From contig NZ_JAPSHV010000001.1 of assembly GCF_031179385.1 (NCBI RefSeq), positions 1-64,000 of the forward strand: a stretch of DNA of 64,000 nt, in the 5' to 3' direction. Origin of the DNA: Arthrobacter sp. (GTDB taxonomy: Bacteria; Actinomycetota; Actinomycetes; Actinomycetales; Micrococcaceae). A program made the translations under genes and the position numbers. Positions 35,012 through 44,344 of this stretch are shown piece by piece (the first letter of the stretch is position 1; each line of letters starts with the position of its first letter). The notes beneath the pieces are model-generated. The model saw only the letters and a program-made list of their open reading frames with translations, ran no database searches and had not been told where the DNA came from.

Positions 35012-35078
35012 AGGCGCCGGTTACGTGCAGGATCGCACGAACTTCACCGCCTCCGTGCACAAAACCGGCACTTCTGCG
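35012..35078. repeat. Hairpin repeat, right copy (degenerate)
   Basis: Shares with the left copy the arm CGGCACTTCTGCG, the core GCAGGATCG and the partner arm GCCGGTT, in the same order and orientation, but pairing is imperfect. Confidence 0.6.
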
Positions 35079-35104
35079 AGGGGGCGAGGGGGAGGGGGGC
35101 CGGC

Positions 35105-36367
<1,263 letters not shown>

Positions 36368-36439
36368 TCAGCAATCGGTGGGGAGCTCCCGACGGATAGT
36401 CTGGAGTGCGGAGCAGGCGACCGAAAGGAACAAAAGTTC

Positions 36440-37444
36440 GTGCATGCGGTGACCGCATACTTCCGGGTGGGACCGGCCCAGAACGACCACCTCCCGGCCC
36501 TCCGGGTAGCCCTCGGTGTTGCTGTTCCGCTCGTCGTTCTCCTCCTGATCGACCGCATCGACCTTGCCGCTTTTGCCGTCTTTGGCGCATTCACCGGGAT
36601 CTTCGGCCGCGGAGATCCTCACGGCATCAGGCTTCAGCACCAGAGCGGCGCCGGCGTGCTCCTCCTCACCGCGATCACTGCAGGCGTCCTGGTCGCAAAG
36701 TACGACGCCGGTCCCTGGGCTGTGGTTATTGGTTCAGTCCTGGTGGGAGGACTGGGTTCTTTGGCGGCGGACCGGTGGGTGCTGCGGCCTCCCGGTCCCT
36801 TCTTCCCGGTCTTTGCCTTCGCCGGCTCAGCGTCCATCCCGAGCACCGCAACGATCCCCGAAGCGGTTGTCACTGCCGTCCTGAGCATCCTGTTGTCGTT
36901 GGCGATCGGCACCGCCGGTTGGCTCCTGCCCGGCGGCAGATCCGGATGGCCGGGACGCCGTTTCCGCCCGCGGTCGCCGTCCGGGCACCTGAGCGCCAAC
37001 GCCGTCCGGTACGCTCTCGCCGCCGGTGTCGCCGGAGGCATAGCCACCCTGCTCGGCATCGGCCACAACTACTGGGCGATCCTGTCCGCCATTGTGCCGC
37101 TTGCCGCAGCGACCCGATCCACCCGTCTTCGGCGCGCGTTTGACCGGGTCTCGGGGACGGTGGGCGGCCTCGGTGTGACGGCTGTTCTACTCGCCGTGCC
37201 GCTCGTGCCGTGGCAACTGGTGCTTGTGCTGATCGTGCTGCAGTTCCTGACCGAGATGTTCGTGATCCGCCACTACAGCCTTGCGCTGGTCTTCATCACA
37301 CCCTTGGCGCTGCTCATGAGTGAACTCGCTGCGCCGGTGGGTGACACGGGAAGTCTCCTCGCCGACCGGCTTGTGGAAACCGTGATCGGCGCGGCGGTGG
37401 GCGTGGTCGTCGTTCTGGTGATTCGCGATCCGCAGAAGGTCTAG
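36440..37444 (+). CDS. FUSC-family membrane protein (aromatic acid exporter-like)
   Basis: The 334-aa product has two clusters of transmembrane helices (ALRVALGVAVPLVVLLLI... and ANAVRYALAAGVAGGIATLLGIGHNYWAILSAIVPL), the repeat typical of half-size FUSC proteins, with the HNYWA motif. FUSC relatives export aromatic acids or other weak acids. GTG at 36440 follows GAAAGGA at about 12 nt; the track ORF extends through the tgt antisense. The stop shares CTAG with the convergent SRPBCC-like gene. Confidence 0.82.
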   Translation: MHAVTAYFRVGPAQNDHLPALRVALGVAVPLVVLLLIDRIDLAAFAVFGAFTGIFGRGDPHGIRLQHQSGAGVLLLTAITAGVLVAKYDAGPWAVVIGSVLVGGLGSLAADRWVLRPPGPFFPVFAFAGSASIPSTATIPEAVVTAVLSILLSLAIGTAGWLLPGGRSGWPGRRFRPRSPSGHLSANAVRYALAAGVAGGIATLLGIGHNYWAILSAIVPLAAATRSTRLRRAFDRVSGTVGGLGVTAVLLAVPLVPWQLVLVLIVLQFLTEMFVIRHYSLALVFITPLALLMSELAAPVGDTGSLLADRLVETVIGAAVGVVVVLVIRDPQKV

Positions 37445-38229
37445 TCCACCTTCGAGGTCTCCAGCGGGCCGGAGGACGGGTAGTGCTGCTGACGGAAGGA
37501 ATCCCAGCTCTCCCAGGCCGAGTGCAGCGCGTGGGCTCCGAGGCCGTAAGTGGAAATCACGGCGAGACTGGATCGGCGTTCCAGCGACGGAGCGTCGGCC
37601 ACGATCACCAGACCCTCGCCGTGATCCGCGTAGCCGGACACGGTCAGCCCGAGCTGATGATCGGTACGGAACCAGACCGAACCGGTCAGCTCGTGGCTGT
37701 TGGGGAGGTTGAGGGAATAGGAGTCGCCGGGTTGCTGCAGCTGCTCTGCGTTCAACTTCTCGATGATCGACTCACCGTCAGCAGGTTCGCCCGAGAAGAA
37801 GGCGGTGCGTCGGGTGCCCGAGGGGTGGCGTTCCAGGGCGAACCGCAGTTGCTGCAGGAACGTGATCCAGCCCTCGGTGATCTCGTCGGGTTCGGCCTCG
37901 ACCCGTTCAATCGTGACCTCGACGCCGTCGCGCGCGGGTTTGATCCGGAAGGTGTCACCGCCGTCGACCGTCAGGGAAGTATGGTCCGGCCCCTCGACCA
38001 CCGACGGCGCAAAGTAGATGGATCGGATTTCCTCATCCAGGGTATCGGCGTCCCACCCGTGCCATTGGCGCAGGAGCCGCGGCTCGCGGAGCATGAGCCA
38101 GACCTGACGGCCGTCCGCATTGATGTGCACGCTGAGCGGGTTAGCCCCCGCCGCCGGGGCGCCGCTGCCCGGATGCTGTTCGGTGCTGGACTGGGTGAGG
38201 GAGCCTGCCGAGTCGCTCATGCGCGACAC
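37441..38229 (-). CDS. SRPBCC/AHSA1-like protein
   Basis: The 262-aa product starts with a disordered Ser/Gly/Pro stretch. The folded part resembles a START/SRPBCC domain (LSVHINADGRQVWLMLREPRLLRQWHGWDADTLDEEIRSIYF), and the C-terminal half reads like a second, divergent copy. Binding of a hydrophobic ligand is the usual role, but none can be named. GTG at 38229 has GGGAG 4 nt upstream; the ATG three codons later is an alternative. It ends within a CTAG shared with the FUSC gene. Confidence 0.7.
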   Translation of the reverse strand: MSRMSDSAGSLTQSSTEQHPGSGAPAAGANPLSVHINADGRQVWLMLREPRLLRQWHGWDADTLDEEIRSIYFAPSVVEGPDHTSLTVDGGDTFRIKPARDGVEVTIERVEAEPDEITEGWITFLQQLRFALERHPSGTRRTAFFSGEPADGESIIEKLNAEQLQQPGDSYSLNLPNSHELTGSVWFRTDHQLGLTVSGYADHGEGLVIVADAPSLERRSSLAVISTYGLGAHALHSAWESWDSFRQQHYPSSGPLETSKVD

Positions 38230-38261
38230 TCTACTCCCGCAGCATCACCCTCACCAGCGGT

Positions 38262-39110
38262 TCACAGCTTGGCGGCGAGGGCCCTGATCGAGAGCAGTTC
38301 GTGGGCGATGCGCCGGTCCAGCGCCTCAGCGCTCAACGTCTCAGATCCGCCGTGCGCCCGGAGGTACAGCAGCACCGATAGCCGCAGGCCTCGCCAGTCT
38401 TTCTCGGCCGCCGGATCATTCGCCGACCGCGCGATCTCCCGGTCGTACAGGTTCGGCTCGTTGAGCTGCCGCTGCCGCACCGCCGCCGCGAGCTTTGCCT
38501 TCAGCGGGTCGGTCTCTGCGTCGTCGGCGGTACGCAGTGCGGTGGAGTAGCCGGCGGCGCGGGAGGCATCGCCGTCGTTCTGGGTGAGGTGCGCTGCGAG
38601 CGCGAGGCAGCCTTCGATCAGGTTCCAGCGGCCGAAGTTGCCGTCGAACGGCTGGTCCGTCAGCACGTCGCAAACCTTCAGCGCGCTCACAGGATCCGAC
38701 AGGTCTACGTAGAGGGTCATCGCGAGGTCGCGGATGTCCTGCAGGTTGCTGCCGGATTTGAAGTTGACTCCGCGTGTCAGCCGTTCAGCGAGTTCCTGGA
38801 CACGCGGGCTCTCGGCATGGATCGCAGCAACATGGGCGACCAGTGCCTCCGGCGACCCCTCGTCCGTGACGATCTGCGCGAGTTCCTCGGGCGCCTCAAC
38901 CTGCACTGTGGAGCCCGTGGCTATCCGCACCTTCTCCCCGGATTCGAGGATGGCCACCACCACTGCCGGGACACCGAAATCATCAAGCTCGACGGCGGTG
39001 TCCACCACTTCGCTGGTGCGCTCGCCTCCCGGCAGCAGGAGCTTGCGGCCGGCGGTCACTGCCTCGGCGGCAAGCGGCTGAATCCGCGCGTCCACGTCGC
39101 TGTCGATCAT
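38262..39110 (-). CDS. Hypothetical protein, possibly DUF6707-type helical repeat
   Basis: The 282-aa product is soluble and mostly helical after residue 80 (VQELAERLTRGVNFKSGSNLQDIRDLAMTLYVDLSDPVSALKVCDVLTDQPFDGNFGRWNLIEGCLALAAHL), with a TPR-like feel. The N-terminal part has beta segments with ESGEKVRIATGS. It recalls proteins annotated as DUF6707 in related genera, but I cannot confirm that. The ATG at 39110 is chosen since the longer ORF's start is low-complexity; no strong Shine-Dalgarno is seen. Confidence 0.6.
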   Translation of the reverse strand: MIDSDVDARIQPLAAEAVTAGRKLLLPGGERTSEVVDTAVELDDFGVPAVVVAILESGEKVRIATGSTVQVEAPEELAQIVTDEGSPEALVAHVAAIHAESPRVQELAERLTRGVNFKSGSNLQDIRDLAMTLYVDLSDPVSALKVCDVLTDQPFDGNFGRWNLIEGCLALAAHLTQNDGDASRAAGYSTALRTADDAETDPLKAKLAAAVRQRQLNEPNLYDREIARSANDPAAEKDWRGLRLSVLLYLRAHGGSETLSAEALDRRIAHELLSIRALAAKL

Positions 39111-39183
39111 CGGAAGGTCCCACCTCGCTGCACCTGTTGCTCCCGACCCCGAAAGGAGCCGGTCTCTAAAGAACGGTAACGCC

Positions 39184-39723
39184 TTAGCGGCCCCAACCGG
39201 CGTAGGCGAGCGCCTGACGCAGCAGGCTGTCGCGGCCACCGGAGAATTCCGCGCTCACCGTAGGGCTCAGAGCTTCTTCGGGTGTAAGCCAGGTGAGTTC
39301 GAGGGCGTCCTGCCGCGGGTTGCACTCCCCGGTGACGGGGATCAGATAGGCCAGCGCGACGGCGTGCTGGCGGTCATCGGTCAGGCCGGTTTCGGAGGGC
39401 GAGGGGAAGTACTCGGCAATGGTGAAGGGCACGGGACACGGGGGCAGCTGGGGCAGGGCGAAGGGCCCCAAGTCCTTCTCGAGGTGCCGGAGGAGGGCTG
39501 CCCGGATGGTCTCGCGGTACATCACGCGGCCGGAGACGAACGTGCGCACCATCTCGCCCTGCGCGCTGCCCTGGAGCAGCAGCCCCACCTCTGTGACGTA
39601 TCCGAGCGCATCGCACCGCACCGGGATGGCCTCGACATAGACCATCGGCAGTCGGCGGCGTGCCTCGTAGAGGTCGTCCTCGTTGAGCCAGCCGGGGTTA
39701 GGGTCTGGTGTGCGCAGGTTCAT
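39184..39723 (-). CDS. NUDIX/DUF4916-family protein with degenerate Nudix box
   Basis: The 179-aa product opens NLRTPDPNPGWLNEDDLYEARRRLPMVYVEAIPVR and contains SGRVMYRETIRAALLRHLEKDLG where the Nudix helix is expected. The REUXEEXGU core reads RHLEKDLG, so the first catalytic Glu is replaced by His and hydrolase activity is doubtful. The ending LELTWLTPEEALS is Nudix-like. DUF4916 members are restricted to actinobacteria. AGAAGG lies directly before the ATG. Confidence 0.8.
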   Translation of the reverse strand: MNLRTPDPNPGWLNEDDLYEARRRLPMVYVEAIPVRCDALGYVTEVGLLLQGSAQGEMVRTFVSGRVMYRETIRAALLRHLEKDLGPFALPQLPPCPVPFTIAEYFPSPSETGLTDDRQHAVALAYLIPVTGECNPRQDALELTWLTPEEALSPTVSAEFSGGRDSLLRQALAYAGWGR

Positions 39724-39838
39724 ACCTTCTGTTTTATAGCAGACCTGGCGCTTCTCGACCCTGACTCGCTGCACTTCGGCCATTGGCTGAATCAGGATTT
39801 CACTGTTCAGGGGGACTTTTCCGACCTGCACGCTCCAG

Positions 39839-39844
39839 TACCCT
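39839..39844 (+). promoter_or_regulatory. -10 box (TACCCT) of leaderless ydeI-like gene
   Basis: TACCCT, 6 nt, ATG at 39851; no Shine-Dalgarno. Confidence 0.5.
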
Positions 39845-39850
39845 GAACGC

Positions 39851-40441
39851 ATGGCCGCCGAACTGCCCGAACTCCTGCTGTCCGACCCGCAACAGTGGCG
39901 GGACTGGCTGGAAGAAAACCACGCGTCGTCGCCTGGGGTTTGGCTTGTCCTCCACAAGAAGGGCGGAAGTGTGACCACCCTGACCTGGGCCACCGCACTG
40001 GATGAGGCGCTGTGCTTCGGGTGGATTGACGGACAGGCCAAAAAGCGGGACGACGAGAGCAGCCTCCAGCGCTTCACCCCCCGCGGCCCGCGCAGCATGT
40101 GGTCACTTCGCAATGTGGGACACATCGAGCGGCTGGAAACAGAGGGCAAGATGCGCGACGCCGGTCGTGCCGCCGTCGAGAGCGCCAAGGCGGACGGGCG
40201 GTGGGAGCGGGCCTATGCCGGCCCGGCGACCGCCGTCGTGCCGGATGACCTTGCAGCGGCGATAGCTGCGGACCCGGATGCGCAGGCAATGTTCGACGTG
40301 CTCACGTCACAGAACCGGTTCGCGCTCATTTTCCGGCTTGGACAGCTCAAGACCGTCGCCGGGCGGGAGCGAAGGATCGCTGCGTTCGTCGAGATGCTGG
40401 CGAGGCATGAGGCACCCTATCCGCAGAAGCGGAAGCCCTGA
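39851..40441 (+). CDS. YdeI/OmpD-associated family protein
   Basis: The 196-aa product has WLEENHASSPGVWLVLHKKGG, the family signature ALDEALCFGWIDGQAKKRDDESSLQRFTPRGPRSMWS, and the C-terminal helical segment with RERRIAAFVEMLARHEAPYPQ. Annotated in other genomes as YdeI or bacteriocin-protection protein; the biochemical role is unknown. Leaderless start inferred from a TACCCT box 6 nt upstream. Confidence 0.88.
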   Translation: MAAELPELLLSDPQQWRDWLEENHASSPGVWLVLHKKGGSVTTLTWATALDEALCFGWIDGQAKKRDDESSLQRFTPRGPRSMWSLRNVGHIERLETEGKMRDAGRAAVESAKADGRWERAYAGPATAVVPDDLAAAIAADPDAQAMFDVLTSQNRFALIFRLGQLKTVAGRERRIAAFVEMLARHEAPYPQKRKP

Positions 40442-40488
40442 CTCAGGGGGCGGTCCTCCCGGCAGGGACGGGGTCCAGATCCTACTTC

Positions 40489-40728
40489 TCAGACCGCGCG
40501 CAGCAGCCGTGGACGCTTGCCCGCGATCGCGCTGCTGGCGCGCCGGTTCAATTCCTGAGCGAGTTCTTCCTTCCGGAATTCGGTCTCCATCTCGGGAAAC
40601 CCCTGTGCGTACTCGGCGTCCAACTCGCGATGGACCTTGCTGTTGAGTACGTGGAGTGCGCAGTCGTCCAGCAGTCGCAGGTCTTCCGGGAACGGTTCAG
40701 TGGGATCGATTTTGCTGTTGTAGCTCAT
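40489..40728 (-). CDS. Small hypothetical protein, 79 aa
   Basis: The product MSYNSKIDPTEPFPEDLRLLDDCALHVLNSKVHREL... is acidic/charged, helical and soluble, with a basic end (GKRPRLLRAV). It has reasonable codon use and a GGACAAGAG sequence before the ATG. I recognise no family. It is convergent with the ydeI-like gene. Confidence 0.5.
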   Translation of the reverse strand: MSYNSKIDPTEPFPEDLRLLDDCALHVLNSKVHRELDAEYAQGFPEMETEFRKEELAQELNRRASSAIAGKRPRLLRAV

Positions 40729-41189
40729 GGCTCTTGTCCTAAACGATTGTCCGGACGTCCATAGCCTGTTTTCTTGACGGGACGTCTCTTGTGTCCGTGT
40801 GGGGTCACCAATAAGCCGCTGACAGGCGGGAGGTGACGCTGGAGCTTGATAGGGCGCACCTGGAAGTGCGCAGTAACTGGTCCCTGCGGGGGATAACGCG
40901 ATCGCGTGGCAGTGGACCCTGCTGGCTGAAGATCCGCTGGAGGTATCTAATCTGGACCGGCACGAGGCCTAAGAGCTGGCTCGTTGAACGGTCAAACAGT
41001 AGTGCTGATAACGCCGTACTGAGGAGTAACTGGTACCCCTCTCTGCTCACCGTACCGTAAAGGTGCCGAATTGGAACATCCCAGGGTGACGGTGCACGGG
41101 CTTCGGGGACTCTCGCGGGGCTGGATGCCGCGGGCCTGGGGCGCGTCGATGGGCTGGTCGGTCAGGACCCACCCGACTGAAGCCGGGCC
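40729..41189. other. Gene-poor stretch with mirrored short repeats
   Basis: No ORF here looks coding; the two in the track (40805-41050 minus, 40833-41060 plus) overlap each other and have atypical composition. AGTAACTGGT occurs at 40872-40881 and 41025-41034, and GATAACGC at 40892-40899 and 41007-41014, in mirrored order with near-equal spacing (10 and 10 nt apart within each pair). Base composition is less GC-rich than the surroundings. Confidence 0.5.
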
Positions 41190-41906
41190 TTAGTCCCGTG
41201 CGGGCAGCACGCACAGCTCGTTGCCCGACGGGTCGGCGTAGATGCGCCACGGCAGATCTCCCCAGTCCGGGTGAAGCTCACGGCCGCCGCGCTCCGCGAT
41301 GCCTGCTGCTACTTCGTCGGGGTCTTCTCCGGCCTCGAGGCGAATGTCGAGATGCAACCGGTTCTTCAGTTCGCCTTTCGGCGCCGGCTCGGGGCACAGC
41401 TCGAGCACAGGGCCTCGCAGCGAAGGGTGGCGGAGGGAGGGGTAAGCCCCGGCCACAGGGATCCATCCGGTCAACCAGGACCAGAATCCGGCGTCGCGCT
41501 CCGGGTCGGCTGAGTCCAGGGGCAGCGCAGCGATCGGCCCGCTGTTGGCGTACGCCGCCCGCTGCTCCATCACGCAGCAGGGGTTGCCCTCTGGATCGGA
41601 TAGGACCACCCAGGGCACGTCACCTTGCCCGACATCGAGTGGATCGGCGCCCAATCGGAGCAACCGGTCCACCACCTCGGCCTGATGGGCGCCGCCCTCA
41701 AGGTCGAGATGGAGCCGGGGTTGGCGCGCTGGGGGTTCGGGAACTCGTGGGAAACAAAGGTCGAGTACGGGCCCGCCTGCGAGGGCAAGGCGGGTTTCAA
41801 AGATGTCGTCCTCGTCCGTTAGGCGCTCTCCACCGACCGCCGCCTCCCAGAATCGACCCAGCCGCTGCGGTTCAACTGCGTCGATGACGAGGTTTTCCAG
41901 ATACAT
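41190..41906 (-). CDS. VOC-family protein with two glyoxalase-like domains
   Basis: The 238-aa product has two vicinal-oxygen-chelate halves with the same pattern: MYLENLVIDAVEPQRLGRFW...VVLSDPEGNPCCV and LPLDSADPERDAGFWSWLTGW...IYADPSGNELCVL. Both end in the DPxGNxxC motif of the PF18029-type glyoxalase-like subfamily. The substrate is unknown. A TAGGGT box lies 7 nt before the ATG, so it is probably leaderless. Confidence 0.87.
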   Translation of the reverse strand: MYLENLVIDAVEPQRLGRFWEAAVGGERLTDEDDIFETRLALAGGPVLDLCFPRVPEPPARQPRLHLDLEGGAHQAEVVDRLLRLGADPLDVGQGDVPWVVLSDPEGNPCCVMEQRAAYANSGPIAALPLDSADPERDAGFWSWLTGWIPVAGAYPSLRHPSLRGPVLELCPEPAPKGELKNRLHLDIRLEAGEDPDEVAAGIAERGGRELHPDWGDLPWRIYADPSGNELCVLPARD

Positions 41907-41913
41907 GGCTCAC

Positions 41914-41919
41914 ACCCTA
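41914..41919 (-). promoter_or_regulatory. -10 box (TAGGGT) of leaderless VOC gene
   Basis: Minus-strand TAGGGT with 7 nt to the ATG; no Shine-Dalgarno. Confidence 0.45.
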
Positions 41920-41958
41920 GGCCAGTCCGGCCGAGTGTGCCCACGGATCCGGGTGTAT

Positions 41959-42261
41959 TCAGCTCTCGCAGTCGGCGCAGAACTTGGCGCCGTTATCTTC
42001 TCTTGCAAGCTGGCTGCGGTGCCGTACCAGGAAACAAGACATGCAGGTGAATTCGTCCGCCTGTGCGGGAACAACGTGGATCTGTAGTTCCTCGTCGAGC
42101 ATTGCGCCGGGCAGGTCGAAACCTTCTGCGGTATCGGCTTCATCGACGTCGATGACGGCTGTCTTTGCAGCTGAGCTACGCTCGGCTTTCAGCGCCTCGA
42201 GCGACTCGTTCGCCGGTTGATCTTCCTCGCGGACGCGGGGGGCGTCGTAGTCAGTAGCCAT
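41959..42261 (-). CDS. DUF4193-family protein
   Basis: The 100-aa acidic protein begins MATDYDAPRVREEDQ and ends with a C-terminal four-Cys knuckle (EFTCMSCFLVRHRSQLA...FCADC), the hallmark of the actinobacterial DUF4193 family (homologous to mycobacterial small zinc-ribbon proteins). Its function is unknown. The ATG at 42261 matches the conserved MATDYDAPR start; AAGGAGGAG lies about 13 nt upstream. The track's longer ORF adds an unsupported N terminus. Confidence 0.92.
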   Translation of the reverse strand: MATDYDAPRVREEDQPANESLEALKAERSSAAKTAVIDVDEADTAEGFDLPGAMLDEELQIHVVPAQADEFTCMSCFLVRHRSQLAREDNGAKFCADCES

Positions 42262-42351
42262 GTGGGGTGCTGCTCCTCCTTGTTGATGTGCTGAAACATC
42301 GTACAGGTCAGGGGCCCGCAGCGCATTGTCGCCTCTGATGAAGTTGCTCAC

Positions 42352-43011
42352 TCACCTTTTGCGGATGAAGTACTCGGCCACCGCCAGGTTGATGGCCCAG
42401 GCGCCTCCCATCAGGACTGCCCGGGTAGTCACATCGGGCGGGCTCGAGAGGACTTCCGGCACGATGAGGATGAGTGCCTGGGTTCCCGCGCCGAGCGCGA
42501 TCGCGTAGGCGCGGGTCATCCACGCCCCGTGCCCCGCGAAGTCGCGCCGTATGACCGCGCGGATGCCAAGGACAATGCTCGCCGTCATGGCAATTCCGAA
42601 GATGAGGCGTAAAACCAGCAGGAGCAGTCCGTCGCTGGGCGGCAGAGCGTAGAAGAGCGCCATCCACAGGCCGGAAAGCGCACTGAGCAGACCTGCAGGG
42701 ATGAGGATCCGCCCGGCGATCCTGTGCCACTGTCGCCTGCCCCTCCGAAGGGAGGGGGCGAACTGGAATGCGCCGAGGAGCGAATAGACCACGACGGCGA
42801 CGATGTGGATGACCACGGGAACGGGGGAATCGAAAAAGCGGGCGTTGCGGTCCGTGATCGGTGCGCCTCCCGTCAGTTCGCCAAGACGGACTGCTCCGGC
42901 GAGTACGGGAATCAGGCTCAAAAGGATCAATCCGGCGGGCACGAGCCACTCCCGTCTCCGCCTTGCCGCAGGGCGGATTGCCGGGTGTACACCTTCGCTG
43001 ACCGTTGCCAT
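42352..43011 (-). CDS. DUF2306-family membrane protein
   Basis: The 219-aa product has six or seven transmembrane helices with the conserved His-containing segments of DUF2306 (SPVPVVIHIVAVVVYSLLGAFQF..., RRQWHRIAGRI, AGHGAWMTRAYAIA). The spaced His residues suggest heme or metal binding, as in cytochrome-b561-like helical bundles; this is inference. ATG at 43011 follows AAGGAC. It is divergent from a TetR gene with two palindromic operators between them, so it is probably that regulator's target. Confidence 0.85.
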   Translation of the reverse strand: MATVSEGVHPAIRPAARRRREWLVPAGLILLSLIPVLAGAVRLGELTGGAPITDRNARFFDSPVPVVIHIVAVVVYSLLGAFQFAPSLRRGRRQWHRIAGRILIPAGLLSALSGLWMALFYALPPSDGLLLLVLRLIFGIAMTASIVLGIRAVIRRDFAGHGAWMTRAYAIALGAGTQALILIVPEVLSSPPDVTTRAVLMGGAWAINLAVAEYFIRKR

Positions 43012-43045
43012 AGTTTGTCCTTCGGAGATGATGTAATCCGATAAA

Positions 43046-43062
43046 GGTGTATTGCGTACACC
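43046..43062. promoter_or_regulatory. TetR operator A, GGTGTA-N5-TACACC
   Basis: Perfect 6-bp arms with a 5-nt spacer in the DUF2306/TetR divergent region, on the DUF2306 side. Confidence 0.6.
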
Positions 43063-43072
43063 CGAGATCCCC

Positions 43073-43103
43073 TTGACTGTAGGTGTACGCCGTACACTAG
43101 TCA
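43073..43103 (+). promoter_or_regulatory. tetR promoter with operator B, GTGTACGCCGTACAC
   Basis: TTGACT (43073-43078) is a good -35; TACACT (43093-43098) or TAGTCA (43098-43103) may be the -10. Operator B (43083-43097), a 6-bp-arm palindrome, lies inside the promoter, which fits autorepression. Confidence 0.55.
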
Positions 43104-43131
43104 ATAGGCGTCCTGAGAGAGCGGAGAAACG

Positions 43132-43854
43132 ATGAGCGGGGAGAAATCGCAGCCCTCGCGGCTGCGGCTCAATCGTGAACGCGTTCTCCGGTCCGCAGTC
43201 GGGCTCGCTGACTCGTCCGGTGTGGAGTCACTGAGCATGCGGAAGCTGGCTGCTGAACTTTGCGTCGTGCCCATGGCCCTCTACAAGCACGTTGCCAACA
43301 AAGAAGAACTCCTCGATGGCATGGTGGACATCCTCATCGGCGAGATAGACCCGCCGCTCATCGGAGCGGAATGGAAAGACGCCGTTCGCCACCGCATTCT
43401 CTCGGCCAGGCGGATGCTTCAACGGCATCAATGGGCGCGTCGGGTGTTCGAAACCCGTACCACCAAGACACCGGGCGTCCTCGCCTACATGGATTCCTTC
43501 ATCGGCATCTTCATCAGCGCCGGTTTCACGGTGGACCTCACCCACCACGTAATGCACGCGATCGGAAGCCGTATGTGGGGGTTCACCCAGGAACTATTCG
43601 AAGAACCCCCCGGCCATCCGGAGGAAGCCCCCGGAGAGATGGGCGAGGCGGAGTTGGCGATGCTCCAGGAGATGGCAAGGCGCTATCCCAACATCATGCG
43701 TGTCGCTACAGCTTCAGCTCACGAGCAGGACTCAGTGGTCGGAACCGGTTGTGATGACCAGTTTGAATTCGAGTTCGCTCTTGATCTGCTGTTGGACGGT
43801 ATCGAAAGGCTGCATGCCCGGGGCTGGTCATCGCGTCCGGCGGCCCCGCGCTGA
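43132..43854 (+). CDS. TetR-family regulator with TetR_C_1-type ligand domain
   Basis: The 240-aa product has the HTH RVLRSAVGLADSSGVESLSMRKLAAELCVVPMALYKHVANKEELLDGM, matching the TetR(tetracycline-repressor-like) subclass with its MALYKHV recognition helix, and a helical C domain. Drug- or solvent-responsive control of the divergent DUF2306 membrane protein is likely. GGAG lies before the ATG at 43132. Confidence 0.88.
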   Translation: MSGEKSQPSRLRLNRERVLRSAVGLADSSGVESLSMRKLAAELCVVPMALYKHVANKEELLDGMVDILIGEIDPPLIGAEWKDAVRHRILSARRMLQRHQWARRVFETRTTKTPGVLAYMDSFIGIFISAGFTVDLTHHVMHAIGSRMWGFTQELFEEPPGHPEEAPGEMGEAELAMLQEMARRYPNIMRVATASAHEQDSVVGTGCDDQFEFEFALDLLLDGIERLHARGWSSRPAAPR

Positions 43855-43873
43855 GCCGGGCGGAGGAGGACGG

Positions 43874-44215
43874 TCAGCTGGCGGGGTCGTACTGGAACGC
43901 TCGAACCTCCTGCGCGCAACGGCAGGCAACCGCAATCTTCGCGGCCCATTCCAGCGCTTCCTCCCGGGTCGGCACTTCCAGCACGGTGTACCCGCCTTCG
44001 AGATGCTTCGTCTCTGGGTAGGTAGCCTCAATCACGGTCCCCGTGCCGTCCACCATCACAGGCGGCACGCTCTCATCGATGCCGCCGCCAAAAACCCAGA
44101 CGCCGGCATCTTTGGCCTCCTGCACGACGGCGTGCGCCGCGTCCGAAACGGACTGCAGGTCCTCTTGAGGAAATCTCATGGCGCTGCTCGGGAACGAGAT
44201 CAGATACTTTGTCAC
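43874..44215 (-). CDS. YCII/DGPF-domain protein
   Basis: The 113-aa product (TKYLISFPSSAMRFPQEDL...GGGIDE...TVIEATYPETKHLEGGYTVLEVPTREEALEWAAKIAVACRCAQEVRAFQ) is a ferredoxin-like-fold YCII protein. Relatives are often encoded with ECF sigma factors, but none is present here. GTG at 44215 has GGAG 5 nt upstream; the track extends the ORF to 44479 without support. Confidence 0.87.
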   Translation of the reverse strand: MTKYLISFPSSAMRFPQEDLQSVSDAAHAVVQEAKDAGVWVFGGGIDESVPPVMVDGTGTVIEATYPETKHLEGGYTVLEVPTREEALEWAAKIAVACRCAQEVRAFQYDPAS

Positions 44216-44332
44216 GTCTACTCCTTTGTCGTCATACCGGGACCGACTGTAGCCCTGCAGACCCAGGCCCGCCAGAGATTCGAAACGCTGATTCCGGCAC
44301 AGCCGTCCATGACGACGGGTTGTCAGTCGCCA

Positions 44333-44338
44333 TATACT
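44333..44338 (+). promoter_or_regulatory. -10 box (TATACT) of leaderless leader ORF
   Basis: TATACT, 6 nt, ATG at 44345. This is the best -10 match seen in the window. Confidence 0.55.
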
Positions 44339-44344
44339 CCGAAC

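Noticed and set aside
40805-41060. ORFs 40805-41050 (minus) and 40833-41060 (plus)
   Set aside because: They overlap on opposite strands, show no motif or ribosome site, and have atypical composition; listed only as a gene-poor stretch.
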